Part shown: positions 54,167-63,950 of the stretch, one piece after another
Numbering within the stretch: the stretch's first letter is position 1
How the letters are laid out: every line of letters begins with the position of its first letter
Assembly: GCA_021730945.1 (NCBI GenBank)
Contig: JAKFYH010000029.1
Location: 1 to 64,000 of the forward strand
Direction: 5' to 3'
Length of the DNA stretch: 64,000 bases
DNA from: Acidobacteriota bacterium
GTDB lineage: Bacteria; Acidobacteriota; Vicinamibacteria; Vicinamibacterales; UBA2999
Program-made: the position numbers and the translations under genes
The notes under the pieces: model-generated
Seen by the model: the letters and a program-made list of their open reading frames with translations, nothing else
Told to the model about the DNA's origin: nothing
Databases searched by the model: none

Positions 54167-55546
54167 ATGTCATCGAATGATCCACTCAAGGCCGCGTACG
54201 ATCACGCCACCCGTTTCATGAGTGAGGCCGGACAACGGCACGTGGGCGCGCGCGCCACTCGTGAGGAACTGCTCGACGCGCTGGGTGGGCCGCTGCCAGC
54301 GGGGCCCACCGATCCGGCGGAGGTCATCAATCACCTGGCGCTGGCGGCCGACCCGGGTCTCGTCGCCACCATCGGCCCGCGCTACTTCGGTTTTGTCACC
54401 GGCGGATCGGTGCCGGTGACGGTCGCCGCCGACTGGCTGGTGAGTTCGTGGGACCAGAACGCCTGCCTCTTTGTCACCTCACCGGCGGCGTCGGTCATGG
54501 AGGACGTGGTTTCGTCGTGGATCGTCGACCTCCTGGGCTTGCCAGCCAGGGCCGGCGTGGGTTTCGTCACCGGTTGCCACATGGCGAACTTCACCTGCCT
54601 GGCCGCCGCCCGTCATGAAGTGCTGCACCGCGCCGGATGGAATGTCGAGACCCGGGGCCTGCGGGGCGCGCCGCGGGTGCGGGTGCTGGTGGGCGGCGAG
54701 GTGCACGTCTCGGCGGTCGGCGCCCTGCGCTATCTCGGATTTGGCAGCGACGAATTGGAGACCGTGCCGGTCGATGACCAGGGGCGCATGCGCGCCGATG
54801 CGCTGCGACGGCAATTGGGCGATGGCCGCGGGCCGATGATTGTGTGCGCCCAGGTCGGCAACGTCAGTACGGGCGCCAGCGATCCGGTCGCCGACATCAT
54901 CGCGATGGCGCATGCGTGCGGGGCGTGGGTCCATGTCGACGGCGCCTTTGGCTTGTGGGCCGCGGCGGTGCCGGAGCTGCGCGCGCAGGTCCACGGCATC
55001 GACGGCGCCGACTCGTGGGCGACCGACGCGCACAAGTGGCTGAATGTGCCGTACGACTCGGGCCTGGCGATCGTCGCCGACACGGCGCCGTTGCGCGCGG
55101 CGATGGGCATGAAGGCGTCCTACCTGCAGCGGGGCGACGATGAGGAGCGGATCGGGATGGACTGGGCGCCCGAGTCATCGCGCCGGGCGCGGGTGGTCCC
55201 GCTCTACGCGCTGTTGCGCGCGCTCGGCCGCGACGGCATCGCCGGCATCGTCCGCCGCAACTGCGCGCTGGCGCGCCGCATGGCCGCGCGGCTGGCGGCG
55301 GCGCCGGGGGTCACCCTGCTCAATGAGGTGCCGCTCAACCAGGTGCTGGTGCAGTTTCGGGATGACCAGACGACCACCGCCGTGATCGCCCGCATTCAGG
55401 CCGAGGGCACGTGCTGGGCGGGCGGAGCGTTCTGGCAGGGGAAGCAGGCCATGCGCATTGCCGTATCGAACTGGTCGACGACCGAAGCGGACATCGATCG
55501 CTCGGCCGAGGCGATGCTGGCGTGCTACCGCGCTACGGTTTCTTGA
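54167..55546 (+). CDS. Group II PLP-dependent amino-acid decarboxylase
   Basis: The 459-residue protein belongs to the aromatic-L-amino-acid/glutamate decarboxylase group. The PLP lysine is in SWATDAHKWLNVPYDSG (about residue 291), with VHVDGAFGLW before it and TSPAASVMEDVVSSWIVDLL in the N-terminal half. It catalyses decarboxylation of an amino acid to an amine; substrates in bacteria include tyrosine, tryptophan, 2,4-diaminobutyrate and others. The 3-prime end overlaps the convergent secreted-protein gene by 14 bases. The hydrolase and CoA-transferase-like genes upstream may be in the same transcript. Confidence 0.86.
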   Translation: MSSNDPLKAAYDHATRFMSEAGQRHVGARATREELLDALGGPLPAGPTDPAEVINHLALAADPGLVATIGPRYFGFVTGGSVPVTVAADWLVSSWDQNACLFVTSPAASVMEDVVSSWIVDLLGLPARAGVGFVTGCHMANFTCLAAARHEVLHRAGWNVETRGLRGAPRVRVLVGGEVHVSAVGALRYLGFGSDELETVPVDDQGRMRADALRRQLGDGRGPMIVCAQVGNVSTGASDPVADIIAMAHACGAWVHVDGAFGLWAAAVPELRAQVHGIDGADSWATDAHKWLNVPYDSGLAIVADTAPLRAAMGMKASYLQRGDDEERIGMDWAPESSRRARVVPLYALLRALGRDGIAGIVRRNCALARRMAARLAAAPGVTLLNEVPLNQVLVQFRDDQTTTAVIARIQAEGTCWAGGAFWQGKQAMRIAVSNWSTTEADIDRSAEAMLACYRATVS

Positions 55547-56225
55547 CCGGGGCCTTCTTGGGCGCCGGGCCCGGGGTGAATTCCAGCATCACGTTGCTGA
55601 TGGTCGCGATCGGCCGGCCCGCGGCGGCGAAGTTGTCGGTGCCGTCGGGCCGCATGACCGTGAGCTTCTCGCCCAGCACCGACACCTGACCTTCAATCGC
55701 GGCGGGGAGCGTCATGGTGATGAACTCGTCGCCGGTGGGCGCGACCGCCTTGACCCCGCCGGGACCGGCCCCGCCGCTGATGCGGTCGAATAAGTCCGCG
55801 TCGGTACGAAACTCGCTCTGCACGATCGCCCGTTCGATCAGCGTGTTATCCATCGACAGCACGCCGACGGTCGCGGTGTACTTGCGATAGGCCTGCTTCT
55901 GCTTGATGAGCTCGGCTGAATAGGTGTGCCGGGCGTGGAGTTCGAACATCAGCTTCACGGGCCCGCGATGCGGCGGCACGGTGATCAGGATGCCCTCGAG
56001 CGGATCGCGCGAGGTGAGCACGTCGCAAAAGCGGCGCCCGGTGGCGACGCCGCGGCCCAGTTCGGCCGGGCACTGCAACTCGGCCTGAATGCGCGAGATG
56101 ATCGGCGGCGCCACCTTTCTGGCGGCCGGGGCTTTCTTGGGTGTGGTCTTGCGGGTCTGTGCGTCGAGCGACGGGGTGAAGATGAGGCCAACGCACAGAA
56201 GAGCCAGCATCACGCGCATGACCAA
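55533..56225 (-). CDS. Secreted protein of unknown function
   Basis: The 230-residue protein has a signal peptide (MLALLCVGLIFTPSLDAQ), a basic Lys/Pro/Ala linker (KTTPKKAPAARKVAPP), a soluble beta-rich domain and a closing Lys/Pro tail (PGPAPKKAPVKKP). A single cysteine pair (Cys52, Cys67 region) might form a disulfide. I do not recognise a family. The start may be either of two nearby ATGs (56225 or 56219). The end overlaps the decarboxylase gene on the other strand. Confidence 0.62.
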   Translation of the reverse strand: MVMRVMLALLCVGLIFTPSLDAQTRKTTPKKAPAARKVAPPIISRIQAELQCPAELGRGVATGRRFCDVLTSRDPLEGILITVPPHRGPVKLMFELHARHTYSAELIKQKQAYRKYTATVGVLSMDNTLIERAIVQSEFRTDADLFDRISGGAGPGGVKAVAPTGDEFITMTLPAAIEGQVSVLGEKLTVMRPDGTDNFAAAGRPIATISNVMLEFTPGPAPKKAPVKKP

Positions 56226-56289
56226 TTATAAGCAGGAGTCCAGGAGATGAAGCGCATTGAATTCTCCTGCTCCTTTAATCTCCGGCGCC

Positions 56290-56979
56290 TCACTCGTCGT
56301 GATCGTGGGTATGGTGCGGAATCGGCATGCCGGTCACAGAAAAGGTGCCGCTCCTGAGCTTCAACAGTTCGAGGAACTCCATGCGCGTGCGTGCCTGCTC
56401 CCGGAACGCCCCGAGCATGGCGCTGGTAATCGTGTAGGAGTTCTGCTTTTCCACGCCGCGCATGGACATGCACAAGTGGGTGCCTTCGCACACGACCGCC
56501 ACGCCGAGGGGCTTAATCTTCTCGGTGATGGTCTCGGCGATTTGATTGGTCATCCGCTCCTGCAACTGCAGGCGGCGGGCGAAAATGTCCACCAGGCGCG
56601 GGATCTTGCTGAGGCCGATCACGCGCTTGTTCGGGATGTAGGCAACGTGGCACTTGCCGAAGAACGGCAGCAGGTGATGCTCGCACAGGCTGTAGAAGTC
56701 GATGTCGCGGACAATCACCATCTCGCTATAATCGACGGTGAACAAGGCGCCGTTCAGCACCTCATCCACGTCCGCCTGGTAGCCGCTCGTGAGAAACCGC
56801 AACGCCTTATCGACCCGCCGCGGCGTCTTGACCAACCCCTCGCGGGTGGGGTCTTCGCCGAGCTCGATCAGCAAGCGCTGGATCAGATCCTGCATCTGGT
56901 TATTGTATATCTCGGCTTGCGGCGTCACCGGGACGACGGTTTCTGGGGCCATGCCATCCTTGGATGCAGCGGCCGCCAT
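56290..56979 (-). CDS. folE: GTP cyclohydrolase I
   Basis: The 229-residue protein catalyses the first step of folate/pterin synthesis, from GTP to 7,8-dihydroneopterin triphosphate. Zinc ligands are in [14 protein letters not shown] (Cys and His) and [11 protein letters not shown] (Cys). [15 protein letters not shown] and [20 protein letters not shown] are also classic. Possible ATG starts are at 56979, 56952 and 56895; the family core begins near the last of these. The 5-prime end overlaps the divergent TPR gene, whose ATG at 56951 lies in the same CATG as the 56952 start. Confidence 0.93.
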   Translation of the reverse strand: MAAAASKDGMAPETVVPVTPQAEIYNNQMQDLIQRLLIELGEDPTREGLVKTPRRVDKALRFLTSGYQADVDEVLNGALFTVDYSEMVIVRDIDFYSLCEHHLLPFFGKCHVAYIPNKRVIGLSKIPRLVDIFARRLQLQERMTNQIAETITEKIKPLGVAVVCEGTHLCMSMRGVEKQNSYTITSAMLGAFREQARTRMEFLELLKLRSGTFSVTGMPIPHHTHDHDE

Positions 56980-57652
56980 CCAGGTTCCAAACGGCGACCC
57001 GGACGCGCTCTACCGGGACCGCGAGCAGCTGAACAGCGCGCAGCAGGCCACCGAAATCTGGGCCGCACGCCTGGCTGCCAATCCGATGGACTTCACCTCG
57101 GCCTATCGCCTGGCGCAGGCGCGCTACTGGCTGGGGACCAACGGACTGCCGGAGGCGCAACGCAAGGCCGCCTTGGAGGCCGGCATCGCCGCCGCGCGGG
57201 CCGCCATGGCCATCGACCAGGGCCGGCCCGAGGGTCACTTCTGGCTGGCCGCCAACATGGGCGCACTGGCCGAATCGTTTGGCTTGCGGCAAGGCATCAA
57301 GTACCGCGGGCAGATTCGCGATGCGCTCGAACGGACCCTGGCCATCGATCCGGCCTTTCTGCAGGGCTCGGCCGACCGCGCGCTGGGCCGCTGGTATTTC
57401 AAGGTGCCCGGCCTGTTCGGGGGCAGCAACCAGAAATCCGAGGCACACCTCCGCAAGGCCCTCACCTACAATCCCCAAAGCGTGATCTCATACATCTTCC
57501 TGGGCGATACGCTCGCCGACATGGGGCGGAAGGACGACGCCCGTCGGGCCTATCAGGCCGCCATCGACGCGCCGTTGGACCCGGACTGGACCCCTGAGGA
57601 CCGGCGCTTCAAGGCCCAGGCCAGGCAGTTGCTGCAACGACTGTCGCGCTGA
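56951..57652 (+). CDS. TPR-like protein of the TRAP-associated TatT type
   Basis: The protein has 233 residues from the ATG at 56951. The helical repeats ([60 protein letters not shown]) and the signature [20 protein letters not shown] resemble TatT, a TPR-like protein linked to TRAP-family uptake in some bacteria. TatT-like proteins are normally exported. Here a hydrophobic stretch with Ser-Ala-Cys lies upstream in frame, antisense to folE, so the true start may be further up. Six bases separate the stop from the histidine kinase gene. Confidence 0.6.
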   Translation: MPSLDAAAAIQVPNGDPDALYRDREQLNSAQQATEIWAARLAANPMDFTSAYRLAQARYWLGTNGLPEAQRKAALEAGIAAARAAMAIDQGRPEGHFWLAANMGALAESFGLRQGIKYRGQIRDALERTLAIDPAFLQGSADRALGRWYFKVPGLFGGSNQKSEAHLRKALTYNPQSVISYIFLGDTLADMGRKDDARRAYQAAIDAPLDPDWTPEDRRFKAQARQLLQRLSR

Positions 57653-57658
57653 CGCTGC

Positions 57659-59503
57659 ATGAGCAGATCAGACGACACCCTGTTCTCCCTCGACCCCGAG
57701 CAATCGCGGCGCGCGCAGTACCGGCGCGGCTACGCGCTGAACGTCATCCAGATTCCGGCCATGCGGGTCATTGGCTTTGCCATGATGACCCTGGCGGCAT
57801 TCCTCTACGACCTCAACCTGCCTGAGTTTCCGCGGGCCGGCATCCTCACCCTGCTGGCCATCAACCTGGGCTACACGCTGGCCGCGCTGGCGGTGGTCCG
57901 GCTGCTCTACGACCGCGTCGGCCGATTCGACCTGACGCTGCTGTTCCTGCACCTCGACGTGGTGATGTGGCTGTTCACCATGCACCACGTCGGCGCCGCC
58001 GATCAGCTGTTCGCCTTCTTCCTGCTGGTCCGTGTCGGCGACCAGGTCGGTTTCGGGTTCCGTCGCGCGTTCTACTTCAACCATGTCGTCGTCGCCACCT
58101 ACCTGGGGTACCTGGCATGGCTGGCCTGGGGCACCGGCGCCGGCATCGCGTGGGAAGCACACCTGTATGTCGCCGCCACGCTCTACGCAATTGGCACCTA
58201 CATCGCCATCACCGGCATCGCGATCGAATCGCTGCGCAAGCGTTCCAGTGCGGTGGTCCGCCAGGCCCGTGACCTGCTGGTCCAGCTCGAGAAACGGACG
58301 GCGGAACTGGGCGCCCAGGCGCTCGAACTCGAGCAGGCCAAGGTGCAGGCCGAGGGCGCCAGCCAGGCCAAGTCGGCGTTTCTGGCGACGATGAGCCACG
58401 AAATCCGCACGCCAATGAACGGCGTGATCGGCATGACCAGCCTGCTGCTCGACACGCCGCTCAATCCGCAACAGCGCGAGTTCACGGAAACCATCCGCCA
58501 GAGCGGCCAGAACCTGCTGGTGATCATCAACGACATCCTGGACTTCTCCAAGGTCGAGTCCGGCACCGTGACACTGGCGCGGGCGCCGTTCGCCGTGACC
58601 GACGCCGTGACACGCAGCGTCGATCTGCTGGCGCCGCAGGCGCGGGAGAAGTCAATCGCGCTGGAATGCACGATCGACCCCGGAGTGCCGGCGCGGGTGC
58701 TCGGTGATGCCGAGCGCCTGCGGCAGGTCTTGATCAACCTGATCGCCAACGCCATCAAGTTCACCGACCACGGTCAGGTGCGCGTGTCGGTTGCGGTGGC
58801 CCCGCCGGCCGGCGAGGCACCGGTCACGCTGACATTCTCGGTGGCCGACAGCGGCATCGGCATTCCCGCCGAGGTCCAGGACCTGCTGTTCCGGCCGTTC
58901 TCGCAGGTGGATAGCGGCATAGCCCGCCGCTACGGCGGCACCGGCCTGGGACTGGCGATCAGCAAGCGGCTGGTCACGGCCATGGGCGGACGCATCTGGG
59001 TGGAGAGCCGGGCCGGCGAGGGGGCTCGTTTCAGTTTCACGCTGCCGACCGAAGCGGTGCCGGAGGTGGCCGAACCGCAGGCCGTGGAGATTTCGCCTTT
59101 CGACCCGGCACTGGGCCAACGCGTGCCGCTCCGCATCCTGCTGGCCGAAGACAACGCCGTCAATCGGCGAGTGGCCCTGGCCATGCTCCAGCGTTTCGGC
59201 TACCAGGCCGACGTCGCCGCCAACGGTCTGGAAGCGCTCGCGGCGGTCAAGCGCCAGGCCTACGACCTGGTGTTGATGGACATCCAGATGCCCGAGATGG
59301 ACGGGCTCGAAACCACGCGGTCCATCGTGGCGCTCGGCCCGGGCGCGGCGCGGCCGCGGATCATCGGCCTCAGCGCCAATGCCATGACCGAAGACGTGCA
59401 GGCGGCGCGGTCGGCGGGCATGGACGACTACCTGTCCAAGCCCATCACGCCGGCCGGCCTGCGCGAGATGCTGGTCAAGTGGGGGTCGGCTCCGGCTACT
59501 TAG
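57659..59503 (+). CDS. Hybrid histidine kinase with receiver domain
   Basis: The 614-residue protein has six membrane helices in its N-terminal sensor part (about 35-185) and a coiled-coil linker. A HisKA domain follows (phospho-acceptor in [10 protein letters not shown], about residue 246), then a HATPase_c domain ([29 protein letters not shown]) and a C-terminal receiver domain with the acceptor aspartate in [13 protein letters not shown] (about residue 542). No output domain follows, so the phosphate must pass on to another protein. It lies 6 bases after the TPR gene and ends overlapping the 3-hydroxyacyl-CoA dehydrogenase gene by 8 bases. The stimulus is unknown. Confidence 0.93.
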   Translation: MSRSDDTLFSLDPEQSRRAQYRRGYALNVIQIPAMRVIGFAMMTLAAFLYDLNLPEFPRAGILTLLAINLGYTLAALAVVRLLYDRVGRFDLTLLFLHLDVVMWLFTMHHVGAADQLFAFFLLVRVGDQVGFGFRRAFYFNHVVVATYLGYLAWLAWGTGAGIAWEAHLYVAATLYAIGTYIAITGIAIESLRKRSSAVVRQARDLLVQLEKRTAELGAQALELEQAKVQAEGASQAKSAFLATMSHEIRTPMNGVIGMTSLLLDTPLNPQQREFTETIRQSGQNLLVIINDILDFSKVESGTVTLARAPFAVTDAVTRSVDLLAPQAREKSIALECTIDPGVPARVLGDAERLRQVLINLIANAIKFTDHGQVRVSVAVAPPAGEAPVTLTFSVADSGIGIPAEVQDLLFRPFSQVDSGIARRYGGTGLGLAISKRLVTAMGGRIWVESRAGEGARFSFTLPTEAVPEVAEPQAVEISPFDPALGQRVPLRILLAEDNAVNRRVALAMLQRFGYQADVAANGLEALAAVKRQAYDLVLMDIQMPEMDGLETTRSIVALGPGAARPRIIGLSANAMTEDVQAARSAGMDDYLSKPITPAGLREMLVKWGSAPAT

Positions 59504-60353
59504 CCGGGTAGTCGTAGAAGCCCTTGCCCGACTTCTTGCCGAGGTGTCCGGCCAGCACCATCCGCTTCAAGAGCGGCGGCGGCGCAAAGCGGGTCTCGCG
59601 GAATTCCTCGAACATGATGTTGGCGATGTAAAACGTGGTGTCGAGGCCGACGAAGTCGAGCAAGGTGAAGGGCCCCATCGGATAGCCGCACCCGAGCTTC
59701 ATGCCGTTGTCGATGTCCTCGACCGTCCCCAGGCCGTCCTCGAGGCAGCGGATGGCATCGAGCAGGTACGGCACGAGCAGGCGATTGACGATGAAACCGC
59801 CGCGATCCGGTGCGGTGACAGGCTCCTTGCCAATCGCCCGCGCAAACGCCATCAACGCGTCGTGCGTCTCCTGGCTGGTGGCGAGCGCCCGGATCACCTC
59901 CACCAGCTTCATCAGCGGCACCGGATTGAAGAAGTGCAGGCCGGCCACCTTGTCGGGCCGCTTGGTCGCCGCGCCGAGTTCGGTGATGCAGAGCGATGAG
60001 GTGTTCGAGGCAATCAGGCAGTGCGCGCCGACCACCGCTTCGACCTGGGCGTAAGCCTGTTTCTTGATCTCGACGTTCTCAATAATCGCCTCGATGATCA
60101 GATCGCAGTCCTTGAGGTCGGCGTACGCAGTGGCCCCGGTCAGATTGGCCAGCACCGTGGCCTTCTGCTCGGGCGTGACCTTGCCCTTCTCGATGCCACC
60201 AGTCAGGAACTTGTCGATGCGGCCGAGTCCCTTCTTGAGGATGTCTTCGTTCACTTCCAGGACGTAGGTCTTGAACCCGGCCGCGGCCGAGATCTGCGCA
60301 ATGCCCGCGCCCATCAACCCACACCCCAACACACCCACGGTCTTGATTGCCAT
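59496..60353 (-). CDS. 3-hydroxybutyryl-CoA dehydrogenase
   Basis: The protein has 285 residues from the ATG at 60353. The NAD-binding motif is [14 protein letters not shown] (about 7-20). The conserved [11 protein letters not shown], then [15 protein letters not shown] with the catalytic His/Glu pair, and the C-terminal dimer domain ([18 protein letters not shown]) match the short stand-alone HBD form. It interconverts (S)-3-hydroxybutanoyl-CoA and acetoacetyl-CoA. The stop TAA of the upstream thiolase overlaps its ATG by one base, so acetoacetyl-CoA produced by the thiolase is a likely substrate. Beta-oxidation is the alternative direction. Confidence 0.92.
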   Translation of the reverse strand: MAIKTVGVLGCGLMGAGIAQISAAAGFKTYVLEVNEDILKKGLGRIDKFLTGGIEKGKVTPEQKATVLANLTGATAYADLKDCDLIIEAIIENVEIKKQAYAQVEAVVGAHCLIASNTSSLCITELGAATKRPDKVAGLHFFNPVPLMKLVEVIRALATSQETHDALMAFARAIGKEPVTAPDRGGFIVNRLLVPYLLDAIRCLEDGLGTVEDIDNGMKLGCGYPMGPFTLLDFVGLDTTFYIANIMFEEFRETRFAPPPLLKRMVLAGHLGKKSGKGFYDYPAK

Positions 60354-61534
60354 TACAGTGCCTCCACGATCATCGCGATGCCCTGGCCGCCGCCGATGCA
60401 GGCCGAGGCGACGCCGTATTTCTTGCCGCGACGGCGCAGTTCGAGCAGCAGCGTCAGCAGGATGCGGGCGCCGCTGGCGCCGAGCGGATGGCCGAGCGCA
60501 ATCGCGCCGCCGTTGACGTTCACCTTGTCGCGGTCGAGGCCGAGTTGCTTCTCGCACGACAGATACTGCGCGGCGAAGGCCTCGTTGATCTCGATCAGGT
60601 CGAGGTCGGCGAGCGCGAGGCCAGCCGTGTCCAGCGCCTTGCGAATCGACGGCACCGGCCCCATCCCCATCAGGGTCGGATCCACGCCCACGGTCGCCCA
60701 CGACACGATGCGGCCAAGCGGCGCCAGGCCGCGCGCCTTGACCGCGGCCTCACCGGCAATCACCAGCGCCGCGGCGCCATCGACGATGCCGCTGGCATTG
60801 CCGGCGGTGACCACGCCGTCCTTCTTGAACGCGGCCGGCAGCTTGGCCAGGATTTCCATCGTGGTCTCGGGTCGCAGGTGGTCGTCCTGCTCGACCAGGG
60901 TCGCGCCCTTGCGGGTCTTGATTTCCACCGGCACCACTTCGTCCTTCATGATCCCGGACGTCCAGGCCTGGTGCGCCCGCTGCTGGCTGCGCAAGGCGTA
61001 GGCGTCGGCCTCCTCGCGGGTGATGCCGTATTTGACGGCGCAGTTCTCGGCGGTGATCGCCATCGAGCAGCCGGCATAGGGATCGGTGAGGCCTTCCCAC
61101 AGCCAGTCTTCGAGCTTGCCCTGGCCCAGCTTGAAGCCCGAGCGCGCGCCGCGAATGACATGCGGCACCTGGCTCATGTTCTCCATGCCGCCGGCCAGCA
61201 CCATGCCGGCTTCTTCCAACTGGATGTGCTGGGCGCCGCTCAGCACGGCCTGGATGCCGGATCCGCACAGGCGGTTCACGGTCAGCGCCGGCACGCCGAT
61301 TGGCACGCCGGCCTTGAGGCCGACATGACGTCCGCCGTAATGGGCATCAACACTGCTCTGCTGCACGTTGCCGAATACGACGTGATCGATCCACTCCGGC
61401 ATCACACCGGTCCGATCGAAGGCGCCTTTGGACGCGGCGGCGGCGAGGTCGATCGCCGAGACGTCCTTGAGGGCGCCAACATGCTGGGTCATCGGCGTCC
61501 GCGCGCCGCCGAGAATGAAAACGTTCTTTGCCAT
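60353..61534 (-). CDS. Acetyl-CoA acetyltransferase (thiolase), copy 1
   Basis: The 393-residue protein has the thiolase active sites: the acyl-accepting Cys in VNRLCGSGIQAV (about residue 90), GGAIALGHPLGASGAR with the catalytic His, and the second Cys in ACIGGGQG near the C-terminus. It condenses two acetyl-CoA to acetoacetyl-CoA or cleaves 3-ketoacyl-CoA. The gene is coupled to the dehydrogenase by TAATG. A second thiolase of the same length lies 1.2 kb upstream in the same operon, so the two may differ in chain-length preference. Confidence 0.94.
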   Translation of the reverse strand: MAKNVFILGGARTPMTQHVGALKDVSAIDLAAAASKGAFDRTGVMPEWIDHVVFGNVQQSSVDAHYGGRHVGLKAGVPIGVPALTVNRLCGSGIQAVLSGAQHIQLEEAGMVLAGGMENMSQVPHVIRGARSGFKLGQGKLEDWLWEGLTDPYAGCSMAITAENCAVKYGITREEADAYALRSQQRAHQAWTSGIMKDEVVPVEIKTRKGATLVEQDDHLRPETTMEILAKLPAAFKKDGVVTAGNASGIVDGAAALVIAGEAAVKARGLAPLGRIVSWATVGVDPTLMGMGPVPSIRKALDTAGLALADLDLIEINEAFAAQYLSCEKQLGLDRDKVNVNGGAIALGHPLGASGARILLTLLLELRRRGKKYGVASACIGGGQGIAMIVEAL

Positions 61535-61542
61535 AATTTATC

Positions 61543-61562
61543 GGCGGCACTAAAGTGCCGCC
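61543..61562. repeat. REP-like palindrome
   Basis: A 20-base perfect palindrome with arms GGCGGCACT and centre AA (core CACTAAAGTG) is followed by CTCCGGGA. It shares its core with the element at 15472 and the trailing CTCC with the pair at 12818. It lies between the LeuB-type dehydrogenase and thiolase genes, 8 bases upstream of the latter. Confidence 0.7.
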
Positions 61563-61584
61563 CTCCGGGACAACTTCTCTCGTC

Positions 61585-62634
61585 CTAGTTCTGAATTCGC
61601 TTCGCGATCCAATCGCCGACCTCGCGCGTGCCGAGCCGGCCGCCAATATCTGCCGTGGTCTGATCTTCGACGATCGCCGCTTCCACCGCGCGCTCGATGG
61701 CCCTGGCCTCGTCAACGGCGCCCAGCGTCTCCAGCATCAACGCCGACGACAGGATGGCGCCCATCGGGTTGGCCACGTTCTTTCCCGCCAGCGGTGGCGC
61801 CGAGCCGTGGACCGGTTCGAATAACGAGGTCTTGCCCGGGTGAATGTTGCCCGAGGCCGCCATGCCGAGCCCGCCCTGCAGCGCGCCGCCGATGTCGGTG
61901 ACGATGTCGCCGAACAGGTTGTTGGTGACGATCACCTGATACTGGCCGGGATCCTTCACGAGGAACATGGCCAGGGCGTCAATGTATTGATGCGTGGCGG
62001 TGACGGCCGGGTACTCGGCCGCCACTTGCTTGTAGACGCGCTGCCACAGGGCGTGCCCCTGCTGCATGACGTTGCTCTTGTCGGCCATGCAGACCTTCGT
62101 CAGGCCGTTCGCCACGGCATATTCAAAGGCGTGACGAATGATGCGATTGACACCCTTGAAGGTGTTGACCTCTTCCTGGATGGCCACTTCGTCGGCCGTC
62201 CCCGCCTTGAAGCGGCCACCGACACTGACATACGCGCCTTCGGTATTTTCGCGGAACACCACAAAGTTGATGTCCTTGCGGCCGCGATCTTTCAGAGGGC
62301 ACAGGCGATCGTCGAGCAGCCGGACCGGACGGTAGTTCACGTACAGGTCGAGCTCGAAGCGGGTGCCGAGCAGGATATCGCGGGCATGCTTGTTGTCGCC
62401 CACCCGCGGGTCGCCCAGCGCGCCGACGAAGATGGCCTGGAACTGGTCGCGCAGCATCTGGTAGCCGTTGGCCGGCAGCGTCTCGCCGGTCGCCAGGTAG
62501 TGATCGGCGCTCCACGGCAAATGCACCAAATCGAACGTCCGGCCAAACACTTCGCCAACCGCGCGTAGCACCTTGACGGCTTCCGCCGTCACGTCCTTGC
62601 CGATGCCGTCGCCGGGAATAACTGCGATTCTCAT
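61585..62634 (-). CDS. Isopropylmalate/isocitrate dehydrogenase family protein
   Basis: The 349-residue protein is a beta-decarboxylating dehydrogenase: MRIAVIPGDGIGKDVTAEAV at the start, FRENTEGAYVSVGGRF for substrate binding, and TNNLFGDIVTDIGGALQGG with NAD/metal ligands. HPGKTSLFEPVHGSAP closes the signature. The usual choice is LeuB (3-isopropylmalate), but no leu genes are near. The position inside a thiolase/HBD operon is odd, so tartrate, 3-methylmalate or isocitrate specificity should be considered. The gene is flanked by repeat spacers on both sides. Confidence 0.85.
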   Translation of the reverse strand: MRIAVIPGDGIGKDVTAEAVKVLRAVGEVFGRTFDLVHLPWSADHYLATGETLPANGYQMLRDQFQAIFVGALGDPRVGDNKHARDILLGTRFELDLYVNYRPVRLLDDRLCPLKDRGRKDINFVVFRENTEGAYVSVGGRFKAGTADEVAIQEEVNTFKGVNRIIRHAFEYAVANGLTKVCMADKSNVMQQGHALWQRVYKQVAAEYPAVTATHQYIDALAMFLVKDPGQYQVIVTNNLFGDIVTDIGGALQGGLGMAASGNIHPGKTSLFEPVHGSAPPLAGKNVANPMGAILSSALMLETLGAVDEARAIERAVEAAIVEDQTTADIGGRLGTREVGDWIAKRIQN

Positions 62635-62639
62635 AGGTC

Positions 62640-62701
62640 TTTAAAAACTGAAACTGAAACTAAAACTGAAACTCCCAACTTTCAACTCTTCAACTTTCAA
62701 C
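62640..62701. repeat. AACTGA/AACTTTC short tandem repeats
   Basis: The gap between the two upstream genes of this operon contains five copies of GAAACT/AAAACT followed by CAACTTTCAACT-type units. The AACTTTC part also occurs at 26336-26372. It is AT-rich compared with its surroundings. Confidence 0.7.
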
Positions 62702-63918
62702 TAACAGATTTCTATCGCCACGGCCATGCCCATGCCGCCGCTCACACACAGGGTGGCGAGGCCGCGCTTCTGCCCGCGCCGCAGCAACTCGTGCAGCAGG
62801 GTCACGATAATGCGCGCGCCGGTGCAGCCGATGGGGTGGCCAAGGGCAATGGCGCCGCCGTTGACGTTCAGTTTCGCCGACGGGATTGGCACGTCCTTCA
62901 GCACGGCCAGAACCTGCGCCGCAAACGCTTCGTTGATCTCGACCAGATCGAAGTCATCGATGCCGAGGCCGGTGCGCTGCTCCAGCTTCGCGATGGCCGG
63001 CACCGGACCAATCCCCATGAGACGCGGATCGACACCGGCACTGGCCCAGCCGACGATGCGCGCGAGCGGCTGCAGGCCGCGTGCCTCAGCAAACGCCGCT
63101 GAGGCGAGGACCAGCGCCGCGGCGCCGTCGGTAATTCCTGACGCCGCGCCGGCCGTGATGATGCCGTCGTGACCCTCGACCGTCGGAAACACCAGCGGCA
63201 GCTTGCTCAGGGCCTCCATCGTCGACCCTGGCCGCGGGTGTTCGTCGACGGCGAACTCGGTGGACTTGCCGCGCTCGGTGATGGTCACTGGCGCGATCTC
63301 GCGGTCGAAGTAGCCGGCCTGCTGCGCCGCTTCGGCCTTGCGCTGGCTGTCGAGGGCAAAGGCGTCGGACTGCTCGCGGGTGATGCCGTATTGACGCGCC
63401 AGCACCTCCGCGGTCTCGCCCATGATCAGGCCGGACAGCGGATCCTGGAAGCCGTCGCGATACATGGCGTCGACGAACGAGAAGTGGCCCATCTTGTGCC
63501 CCCACCGCGCGTCAGCGGCGTCGACGAGGTAGGGGACGCGGCTCATGTTCTCGATGCCACCGGCGAGGACCACATCCGACTCGCCGAGCAGGATGCTCTG
63601 GGCGCCAGACGCCACCGCTTGCATACCCCCGGCGCACGCCTTGTTGATGGTGTAGGCCGGCGCGGCGTCCGGCACGCCGGCGCGATGGCCGACCTGGCGC
63701 GCCGGGTTGGGACCCACGCCGGCGGGCCGGCCGTGTCCCATCAGTACTTCCTGGATGTCGGCGGCCGCGACACCGGCGCGCCGCAGCGCGGCCCGAGCCG
63801 CCACGGCGCCGAGCTCGGCGGCGTGGACGTCCCGAAGGGCCCCGCCGAACCTGCCAATTGGGGTCCGGGCGGCACCAAGAATCACGACTTGTTGAGCTGG
63901 GGCCTCGGTGGGGGGCAT
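62701..63918 (-). CDS. Acetyl-CoA acyltransferase (thiolase), copy 2
   Basis: The 405-residue thiolase has the active-site Cys in INKACAGGMQAV (about residue 95), GGAIALGHPIGCTGAR with the catalytic His, and CVSGGMGMAVAIE for the second Cys. It differs from copy 1 around the first Cys (ACAGG versus LCGSG), suggesting another substrate range. The ATG at 63918 has no Shine-Dalgarno sequence but follows a T-rich stretch, and a TAGAAT box ends about 9 bases upstream, so the message may be leaderless. This is the first gene of the thiolase operon in the window. Confidence 0.92.
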   Translation of the reverse strand: MPPTEAPAQQVVILGAARTPIGRFGGALRDVHAAELGAVAARAALRRAGVAAADIQEVLMGHGRPAGVGPNPARQVGHRAGVPDAAPAYTINKACAGGMQAVASGAQSILLGESDVVLAGGIENMSRVPYLVDAADARWGHKMGHFSFVDAMYRDGFQDPLSGLIMGETAEVLARQYGITREQSDAFALDSQRKAEAAQQAGYFDREIAPVTITERGKSTEFAVDEHPRPGSTMEALSKLPLVFPTVEGHDGIITAGAASGITDGAAALVLASAAFAEARGLQPLARIVGWASAGVDPRLMGIGPVPAIAKLEQRTGLGIDDFDLVEINEAFAAQVLAVLKDVPIPSAKLNVNGGAIALGHPIGCTGARIIVTLLHELLRRGQKRGLATLCVSGGMGMAVAIEIC

Positions 63919-63935
63919 GGAAAAAAGATTCTATC

Positions 63936-63950
63936 AAACGAACGTTCAAA
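63936..63950. promoter_or_regulatory. Possible operator with GAACGTTC palindrome
   Basis: An 8-base palindrome GAACGTTC (63940-63947), with weaker flanking symmetry, lies 22 bases upstream of the thiolase start and beside a possible TAGAAT box. Palindromes of this type are bound by TetR-family regulators that control fatty-acid and acyl-CoA genes. No such regulator gene is visible in the window, and the site is short, so this is a suggestion only. Confidence 0.35.
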
